From assembly GCA_031286585.1 (NCBI GenBank), contig JAITUC010000049.1, forward strand, positions 62,001-126,000: 64,000 bases of DNA. The letters are read 5' to 3'. Below are positions 57,791 through 64,000 of the stretch, one piece after another. Numbering within the stretch: the first letter of the stretch is position 1; each line of letters opens with the position of its first letter. Under the pieces are notes generated by a model. It saw only the letters and a program-made list of their open reading frames with translations, did no database searches and had not been told where the DNA came from. This DNA comes from Delftia acidovorans. Its GTDB lineage: Bacteria > Pseudomonadota > Gammaproteobacteria > Burkholderiales > Burkholderiaceae_C. The position numbers and the translations under genes were made by a program.

Positions 57791-58774
57791 TCAGCTTTCT
57801 TCGGTCACTTTTGCGGCGCGAACGACGTCGCCCCACTTCTTGTATTCGGCAGCCATGAAGGCCGCGAACTTGTCCACAGAGCCGCCACCGTCCTCCACGC
57901 CGTATCCGTCGAAGCGGCTGACCACGTCGGGCATGGCCAGCACGCGGTTGATGTCGGCATTGATGCGCTGGGCCAGTTCCCTGGACATGTCGCGCGGGCC
58001 GACGACGCCGTACCAGCTCGATGCGTCAAAGCCCTTGAAGCCCTGCTCGTCCATGGTGGGCATGGCCGGGAATCCCTTGGCACGGTTCACGCGGGTCTGG
58101 GCGATGCCCAGCATTTTTCCTGCGCGGACCTGGGCAGTGGCGGCCGTCATGGTGTCGAAGCTGAAGTCGATCTGACCGCCGATCAGGTCGGTCTGCATGG
58201 GGCCGGACCCTTTGTAGGGAACGTGGATGCTCTTGACACCTGCCGCCATGTTGAACATCTCGGCCGCAAGGTGCTGCACCGAACCTGTGCCCGAAGAGCC
58301 GAAGCTGACCTTGCCGGGGCTTTTGCGGCACAGCTCCACCACTTCCTGCACCGAGGCATGGCCGTTCCTGCTGCTGGTCACCAGGATGTGGGGCGTCGCG
58401 CCAATCAGGGCGATGGGCGCGTAGTCCTTGAGCGGGTCATAGGTGATGGATTTGAAGATCTGCGGCGAGATGGCGTGCGTGTTCACATGGGCCATCAGCA
58501 GGTTGATGCCTTCTGTGAAGCGGGTCTTGGCAAAGTATTCGGCCGCCAGCGAGCCCGTGGCGCCGGGCTTGTTCTCCACGATCACGGGCCGGCCCCAGGC
58601 CTCGGACAGCTTCTGGCCCACGATGCGCGCAAACACGTCGGTGCCGCCGCCCGGCGCCCAGCCCACCAGGATCTTGACGGGCCCCTTGGGCAGTTCGGAG
58701 GCCGGGGACGCGGCCCCTGCCCAGGGTGCGGCCAGCGCGGTGGCGCCGGCCGCGATGAAGTCGCGGCGTTTCAT
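57791..58774 (-). CDS. Bug family (TctC superfamily) solute-binding protein
   Basis: The 327-residue protein has a signal that looks Tat-like (MKRRDFIAAGATALAA) with cleavage near AGAAS. The Bug motif PVKILVGWAPGGGTDVFAR follows. It likely binds the carboxylate later activated by the CoA-transferase. GGAG lies before the ATG at 58774 (GCAGGAGACAGAC). Its neighbours are a LysR regulator upstream and the CoA-transferase downstream, on the same strand. Confidence 0.92.
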   Translation of the reverse strand: MKRRDFIAAGATALAAPWAGAASPASELPKGPVKILVGWAPGGGTDVFARIVGQKLSEAWGRPVIVENKPGATGSLAAEYFAKTRFTEGINLLMAHVNTHAISPQIFKSITYDPLKDYAPIALIGATPHILVTSSRNGHASVQEVVELCRKSPGKVSFGSSGTGSVQHLAAEMFNMAAGVKSIHVPYKGSGPMQTDLIGGQIDFSFDTMTAATAQVRAGKMLGIAQTRVNRAKGFPAMPTMDEQGFKGFDASSWYGVVGPRDMSRELAQRINADINRVLAMPDVVSRFDGYGVEDGGGSVDKFAAFMAAEYKKWGDVVRAAKVTEES

Positions 58775-58882
58775 GTCTGTCTCCTGCACATCGTTGTTGT
58801 GCAGTGACTGTCGCCGGGCGCCGATATCGCGGCAAGCCTGTGTGCCGCATGCCTGGTTTCGCAATCCGCGAAACCGGGAGAG

Positions 58883-59782
58883 TCAGGTCGCGCGCCCGCC
58901 CTGCAGCAGGGCGGCGACGACATTGCGCAGCGCCTGTTCCTGGGCCTGGCCTTCGATGAAGGACAGCACGTAGCTGCGCTCATGCCAGTCGCCTTCCAGG
59001 GTGGCCCAACCCAGTTCGGGCTCGGGGTGGAAGCTGCGCAGCACACCGGGCGGCATCAGCCCCACGCCCAGGCCCTCGCGCACCAGGGCCAGCATGGTGT
59101 CGAAGCCGCTGACGGCGAAATCGTTGCGAAACACCCTGCCCCGGCTGCGGTGGGCGCGCCGCAAAGCGGCCAGGATGGCCGAGCCCCGGCCCAGGCTGAC
59201 GATGGGGCAGTCCAGCAACTGGTCCAGCACCACCGGCTCGACGGCAAAGCTGAAATGCCTGCGGCTGTAGACCAGCACTAGGCTGTCTTTGCGGTAGTCG
59301 GAGCGTGGCAGATCCACGAAGCCGCTGGTCTTCTCGAAGATGCCGATGTCGATGACCTTGTCGCGCAGCAGTTGCTGGACGATGCGGCTGTTCTCCTCCA
59401 TCACCTGCAGCGTGATGTGGGGATAGCGGCGCTGGGTGACGGCGATGTCGGCGGCCAGGAACTGCACGATGGCGGATTTGGGGGCGCCGATGATGATGCG
59501 GCCGTCGCGCCCGCGCCCCAGGGCCTCGGCGTCGGCCTCCAGCCGCTCCACCAGGTTGCCTATCTGGCGGATATGGGCCAGCAGCTTGAGGCCAGGCTCG
59601 GTGGCGCGCACTCCGTGGGGCTGTCGCTTGAACAGCCTGGCACCCAGTTGCTGCTCCAGATCGCTGAGCCGCCGCGAGGCCGCTGCCACCGCCAGTTGCA
59701 GCCTGTCGGCCGCGCGCGAAATGCTGCCCTCCTCGGCAATCGCAAGCACAAGCTGCACGGTGGTGGAGTCGATCTTCATCAT
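58883..59782 (-). CDS. LysR-family transcriptional regulator
   Basis: About 299 residues. The winged HTH is at 1-62 (EEGSISRAADRLQLAVAAAS, RRLSDLEQQLGARLFKRQPH) and the substrate-binding domain follows. It lies about 110 bases upstream of the Bug/CoA-transferase genes on the same strand and probably regulates them; divergent placement is more usual, so the promoter would lie in this gap. The ATG at 59782 or 59779 is possible. A late stretch, GLGVGLMPPGVLRSFHPEPE, matches the family. Confidence 0.88.
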   Translation of the reverse strand: MMKIDSTTVQLVLAIAEEGSISRAADRLQLAVAAASRRLSDLEQQLGARLFKRQPHGVRATEPGLKLLAHIRQIGNLVERLEADAEALGRGRDGRIIIGAPKSAIVQFLAADIAVTQRRYPHITLQVMEENSRIVQQLLRDKVIDIGIFEKTSGFVDLPRSDYRKDSLVLVYSRRHFSFAVEPVVLDQLLDCPIVSLGRGSAILAALRRAHRSRGRVFRNDFAVSGFDTMLALVREGLGVGLMPPGVLRSFHPEPELGWATLEGDWHERSYVLSFIEGQAQEQALRNVVAALLQGGRAT

Positions 59783-59852
59783 GGCGGCAAGGCCCTCTTG
59801 CGCAGGCGGCGTCTGCTGAGGCCGCGATTGTGCCCCAGCGCCGCAACCGTGC

Positions 59853-62150
59853 TCAGGCCTGTGCGGGACACTCCAGCACGTCGCTGAGCCTGAAGCTCTC
59901 CAGGAACGGCAGGACATGCTCCTCGTTCATCGGGCGGGCGATCAGGAATCCCTGGACGTACGTGCACCCGAGCTGCCGCAGGTGCAGGAACTGCTCCGTG
60001 GTTTCCACGCCTTCCGCGACGACTTCAAGGCCCAACCTGCGGCTCAGTGCCAGGGTGGCCTCGACAATCGCGGCAGCCCCGGCGTCCTTGTCCATGGCCT
60101 GTATGAAGCTGCGATCGATCTTGATCAGGTTGAATGGGAAGCGGTGCAGATAGGAGAGACTCGCATGGCCGGAGCCAAAGTCATCGATGGCGAGATTCAC
60201 GCCCAGCGCCTTGACTTGCCGCATCACGGACAGCACCTGCTCATCATCTTGAAGCAGGGCCGATTCCGTCACCTCGATGTAGCAGCGCTCGGGGTTCAGG
60301 CCGGCGCGGTCCAGATGCTCCTTCAATTGCAGCGCCATGCCTGGATCGAGAAATTCAAAGGCCGGGCAGTTGATGGACACCGAGATATCGCCCGGCCATC
60401 CGTTGGCAACCAGCAGCGGGGAACGCTCCACCATTTGGTCGATGGGAAGCAGAAGGCCGCGCCGCTCTGCCATGGGAATGAAGACGCCTGGCGGCACAGC
60501 CCCCCTGGCCGGACTGTTCCAGCGCATCAGCGATTCGAAGCCCGATATTTTTCCCGTGGCCACATGGCAGATCGGCTGGTACACCATGAACAACTGGCTT
60601 GTTCCGATGGCGGAGCGGAAATCCTGCTCCAGCAGCAGTTGCTCCTGCAAGGGCCCATCGGCGGAAGGCTCGAATTTCACGAATCGCGCACTTCCCCGGG
60701 ATCGCGCCCGCTCCATTGCCGCGCGCCCATCGCGCAGCAACTGGTGCCAGTCCTCGTTGTCTTTGCGGACCGCCGTCCCTATGCAGACAGACAGCAAAAT
60801 GCTGCGCTCACCCAGCATGTAGCGCTTTTCACCCAGTCGGATGGAGAGTGTTTTCGCCATGGAATCAGGGTCCCCTTCGTATTGGGCGACACAGAACTCC
60901 TCGATGGCAAGGCGGGCGGCGACGTCATTGTGACCAATGCAGGAGCGCAATTGTTTTGACAGCTGCAAGACCAGTTGGTTGTCCATTCCAGGAAGCAGCG
61001 TATCTGCTAGCACTTGCAAATGCTCAATGCCGATGACATGGAGGGCAACAGGACGCTGCCGGGCTTGAGTACGGGTCAGAAGCTGCTCGAATCCGGTTGG
61101 ATTCAGCAATTCGGAAGCAGGATCATGAAAAAGATGGTGCCGCAGCTGTGAATGCACCTGAACCAGATCCTTCGCCTCGAAATAGGACCTTCTGCGCTCA
61201 CGCATCCACAATTGCGCCAGTAATAAAAATGAAGCCAGGCTGATGACAGCCCATGCCATGATGGTTTTTCCAAGCCGCCACCAGGGCGCCGCCAGCTTTG
61301 CCCTGGTGGCCAGCGCGGCATAGGCGAGATCCATGCCGCCTTGGCTGGAGTGGTGCATGGCGATGATCCAGGGGTTTCCAAAGCCATCTTCAACTTCAAG
61401 TGTGCCCTCGCCTGCAGCCACCTTTTTGGCAAGCCCGGAATTCATCCCGTCCAGAATATGCGGGTGCTCCTGGGGGATTCTGAACAGGTCTTTGCCGTTG
61501 GGCAGCCGGACCATGGCGTGATGCCCACCCAGCAGCAGTGAACTGAATGCCTGGCGAATGGAATCCACGGCAATGAAGGCCACCACAATGCCCGTCAGCT
61601 CCCCCCTGGAGTCACGTACCGGGCGCCCCAGCACCAGGGACGGCATACCGAAGGCCGGCGATTGGCTTGCATCCAGCAAAAAGAAGCTGCCAGGCTGGGT
61701 CTGAAGCGCTGCATTCCAGATGGGGCGCCCGGGATTGTCGGGAGACAGGGGCAGCTTGCTGAAGCGCGAGGAAATGGACCATTTCCCATGTCGATCAAGC
61801 ACGCTCATGCTGATGACGCCCGGCAGCGCGGCCACCTCCTGGATCAAGGCATTGCGGATATCGGTGTTGGCATCGGGATCTGTCGTGGTTTCGCCCTGGC
61901 GGCCCGGTGCCAGCAAAAGTTGCTCCGCTCTCCCCACTGCCGAAGAGGTGGCAAGAATGATCTTGTTGGTTTCAGCGGCAGAGGCAGAGAGCGCATGCAG
62001 GAGACTTGACTTCTCTTCATGAAGCGACGTTTCGTAGCTGGAGATCAGAGAAACGCCCGCAACGCCAATGATCACCAAACATACGATGAAAATATAGGCA
62101 TACCAGCGCCTGGGCTGCCAGCTGGGAAGCCTTTTCTCTGCATGAATCAT
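59853..62150 (-). CDS. membrane EAL-domain c-di-GMP phosphodiesterase (degenerate GGDEF)
   Basis: A 765-residue protein with TM helix at about 17-37, a Cache-like periplasmic region (about 45-285), a second helix (about 297-318), a degenerate GGDEF domain (AIEEF instead of GGDEF) at about 345-500, and an EAL domain (about 510-760). The EAL signature is ESL in FESLMRW, but the other catalytic landmarks INCPAF, EVTES, IDDFGSGHASL, IKID, AEGVET and QGFLIARP are present. It should break down c-di-GMP and not make it. It reads toward the LysR gene on the same strand. Confidence 0.88.
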   Translation of the reverse strand: MIHAEKRLPSWQPRRWYAYIFIVCLVIIGVAGVSLISSYETSLHEEKSSLLHALSASAAETNKIILATSSAVGRAEQLLLAPGRQGETTTDPDANTDIRNALIQEVAALPGVISMSVLDRHGKWSISSRFSKLPLSPDNPGRPIWNAALQTQPGSFFLLDASQSPAFGMPSLVLGRPVRDSRGELTGIVVAFIAVDSIRQAFSSLLLGGHHAMVRLPNGKDLFRIPQEHPHILDGMNSGLAKKVAAGEGTLEVEDGFGNPWIIAMHHSSQGGMDLAYAALATRAKLAAPWWRLGKTIMAWAVISLASFLLLAQLWMRERRRSYFEAKDLVQVHSQLRHHLFHDPASELLNPTGFEQLLTRTQARQRPVALHVIGIEHLQVLADTLLPGMDNQLVLQLSKQLRSCIGHNDVAARLAIEEFCVAQYEGDPDSMAKTLSIRLGEKRYMLGERSILLSVCIGTAVRKDNEDWHQLLRDGRAAMERARSRGSARFVKFEPSADGPLQEQLLLEQDFRSAIGTSQLFMVYQPICHVATGKISGFESLMRWNSPARGAVPPGVFIPMAERRGLLLPIDQMVERSPLLVANGWPGDISVSINCPAFEFLDPGMALQLKEHLDRAGLNPERCYIEVTESALLQDDEQVLSVMRQVKALGVNLAIDDFGSGHASLSYLHRFPFNLIKIDRSFIQAMDKDAGAAAIVEATLALSRRLGLEVVAEGVETTEQFLHLRQLGCTYVQGFLIARPMNEEHVLPFLESFRLSDVLECPAQA

Positions 62151-62227
62151 TCAACGCTCATCTGGTCAAAATACCAGCCAACAGGCACCGTTCTCCTGTT
62201 GGCTGTGACGCAACGGTCTGAAGTACG

Positions 62228-63862
62228 TCAGGATACGGAAAGACTCAGCGGCCTCATGGGTGAGGGGATTTTCCTCAAGACGGGGGCCTCCTTTTCTGCG
62301 GGGTCCAGCTTGAAAATGGAAACTGCCGAAACCAGGGCCTGCGCCTGCTGGCTGAGACTTCCAGCCGCCGCTGCGGACTCTTCCACCAGCGCGGCATTTT
62401 GCTGGGTGACCTGGTCCAGCTGGATGATTGCATCATTGATCTGATCGATGCCCTGGCTTTGCTCCTTGGTGGCTCCACTGATCTCTTCGATCATGTGGGA
62501 CACTTTCTGAACCTGGGTGACGATATCTTCAATGCTGCTGCCTGCAGACTGGGCAAGCTGGTTGCCGTTGCCGACCTTGGCAACACTGTCTTCGATGAGA
62601 GACTTGATCTCCTTTGCGGCCTCCGCACTTTTCACGGCAAGGCGGCGAACTTCGGCGGCAACCACCGCAAAACCACGGCCCTGCTCCCCGGCGCGGGCCG
62701 CTTCGACAGCGGCATTCAGCGCAAGAATATTGGTTTGAAAAGCGATTGAATCAATGACATTGATGATGTCCTCGATTTTCTTGGAGGACGTCTGTATTTC
62801 ATTCATCACGTCCACCATCTGCCGGGCCATGCCCCCGCCGTGCGCTGCAGCATCGCGCGCTGACTGGGCGAGCATGGTGGCGGTGATCGCCGCATCGGAA
62901 TTGCTTTTCACCGTACTGGCCAGTTCCTCCATGGAGGCGGCAGTCTCTTCAAGATTGCTGGCCTGCTCTTCCGTTCGGCTCGACAGGTTGGCATTGCCTG
63001 CATCAATCTGCGTGGCGCCTGTCGCAATGCTGTCGCTGCTGCTGCGCACGGTGGCCACAATGCGTTGCAGCGATACCTGCATTTCCTGCATGGCCGCGAC
63101 CACACTGCCTGGGCGTGCCCTGGACACGTCGATTCGGGAGGTCAGGTCCCCTCTTGAGATATTTTCGGCAATGTGCGCCACATCTGCCGGCTCTCCGCCC
63201 AGCTGGCGGGTGATGGACAGTGTGATGATCACGCCAATGGCCACCCCCACAATCACGCCGGAGATGGTCAGGAGGGTGAGCATCAGCCGGATTTTTTCGT
63301 AGATCCTGTCTGTCTCGTCATTGAGCCAGCTGGCATTCTTCTTCTTGATATTGACAACTTCCGTCATCAGACTGTCGATCTTGTCGGACTCGACCCGGAA
63401 TCTGTTGATCAGATCAATGGATTCCCTGGATTCCGACAGGTGCTCGGACTTGATTCTTTCAATCGTCTGCAGCAGTCCCTTTTCATAGATGACGAGGGTC
63501 TCGTCAATGGACTTGAGCTTTTCCTTGCCATCGCCCTCGGCAAAAAGCCTCTTGCTGTTGTTCAGCGCCTCTTTCAGCAGTTGCAGCCTTTGCAGCACGG
63601 AATCTGTGTGCCGGTTCCTGCTTTCATCATCGTTTGCAAGCACGGCATTTCTGATGGCCCGGCCGGCTGCTATCAGCTGGACATTGGCCTCGGATATTTG
63701 TGACAGGCCCAGCAATTCCTTCTCGTACATTTGCGTTGCGAGATCATTGATTTCCCCCGCCTTCCGTATTCCATTGATGCCGATGAATGCACCAATGCAT
63801 GAGACCACAAGAAAGCCAATGGTCAGTTTGGTGATCACTTTTGATTTTTTTAAGCTCAACAT
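62228..63862 (-). CDS. methyl-accepting chemotaxis protein (4HB-type sensor)
   Basis: About 544 residues. A first helix (about 9-30), a four-helix-bundle-like periplasmic region (about 32-190), and a second helix near 195-215 are followed by HAMP and the signalling hairpin. The tip [20 protein letters not shown] is canonical and the coiled methylation helices are Glu/Gln-rich. No C-terminal pentapeptide. The start at 63862 is preferred to one at 63964 because it precedes the first helix directly. It is the second chemoreceptor of the window; the ligand is unknown. Confidence 0.9.
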   Translation of the reverse strand: MLSLKKSKVITKLTIGFLVVSCIGAFIGINGIRKAGEINDLATQMYEKELLGLSQISEANVQLIAAGRAIRNAVLANDDESRNRHTDSVLQRLQLLKEALNNSKRLFAEGDGKEKLKSIDETLVIYEKGLLQTIERIKSEHLSESRESIDLINRFRVESDKIDSLMTEVVNIKKKNASWLNDETDRIYEKIRLMLTLLTISGVIVGVAIGVIITLSITRQLGGEPADVAHIAENISRGDLTSRIDVSRARPGSVVAAMQEMQVSLQRIVATVRSSSDSIATGATQIDAGNANLSSRTEEQASNLEETAASMEELASTVKSNSDAAITATMLAQSARDAAAHGGGMARQMVDVMNEIQTSSKKIEDIINVIDSIAFQTNILALNAAVEAARAGEQGRGFAVVAAEVRRLAVKSAEAAKEIKSLIEDSVAKVGNGNQLAQSAGSSIEDIVTQVQKVSHMIEEISGATKEQSQGIDQINDAIIQLDQVTQQNAALVEESAAAAGSLSQQAQALVSAVSIFKLDPAEKEAPVLRKIPSPMRPLSLSVS

Positions 63863-64000
63863 CTTGATTGCCAAATTAATAATTTCCGACGATGAAATAT
63901 TTGTCCTGTTACCAGGAATTTTTGGCCGTATAAAATCGGGAACTTGAAAAAAAATAATCCACATCTTCCAAAAAAGACGTGGATTATTCTCGAAACTAGT

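Overview
The window is high-GC chromosomal DNA packed with genes. It most resembles a Comamonadaceae bacterium of the Delftia, Comamonas or Acidovorax type. The evidence is four Bug/TctC-type periplasmic binding proteins without membrane partners, a Tat-exported PaoABC-type molybdenum hydroxylase, FCD-type GntR regulators beside gamma-glutamyltransferase and Bug genes, and the general codon usage. The genus is an inference from gene content. I see no rRNA, tRNA, CRISPR array, transposase or prophage.

Layout. 1-10449: the start of an unknown membrane protein, then a five-gene + strand operon (YjfI, a PspA-like protein, YqiJ, a YqiK-type flotillin, and a giant AAA+ ATPase) that looks like an envelope-stress or membrane-domain system. 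10651-14526: PaoABC-like periplasmic aldehyde oxidoreductase. 14593-19327 (- strand): tannase-family lipoprotein, LuxR regulator, anti-sigma factor, ECF sigma factor and a DUF3455 lipoprotein. 19465-22107: TonB-dependent receptor and a DUF2946 protein. 22174-27419: Dyp peroxidase and a TctD/TctE two-component system flanked by two solute-binding proteins. A secreted metallo-beta-lactamase-fold lipoprotein (27717-28814) is divergent from it across a repeat-rich control region. 29078-31138: alkB between two related 2-oxoglutarate oxygenase genes, the second of which has lost its iron ligands. 31170-37481: cobalamin riboswitch followed by receptor, binding lipoprotein, permease, ATPase and a CbiX-like/ferredoxin fusion. 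37486-42880: LysR and divergent quinone-oxidoreductase-like gene, a serine hydrolase, and a chemoreceptor. 42944-47531: Bug protein and gamma-glutamyltransferase, each divergent from its own GntR regulator, with a shared promoter motif. 47553-49951: KfrA-like coiled-coil DNA-binding protein and tyrosine recombinase around an AT-rich, palindrome-rich gap. 49988-53911: bioB, a UvrD-like helicase and a VOC protein. 53989-59782: YdcF protein, DUF3011/ricin lectin, and a LysR-Bug-CoA transferase-enoyl-CoA hydratase cluster. 59853-63862: cyclic-di-GMP EAL protein and a second chemoreceptor.

How it works together. Most of the window supports sensing, import and breakdown of organic acids, aromatic esters and peptides, plus vitamin B12 import and envelope maintenance. 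The parts most worth following up are the PspA/flotillin/AAA+ operon, the alkB cluster with a probable pseudo-oxygenase, the repeat-rich intergenic region next to the TctDE genes, and the KfrA-recombinase pair.
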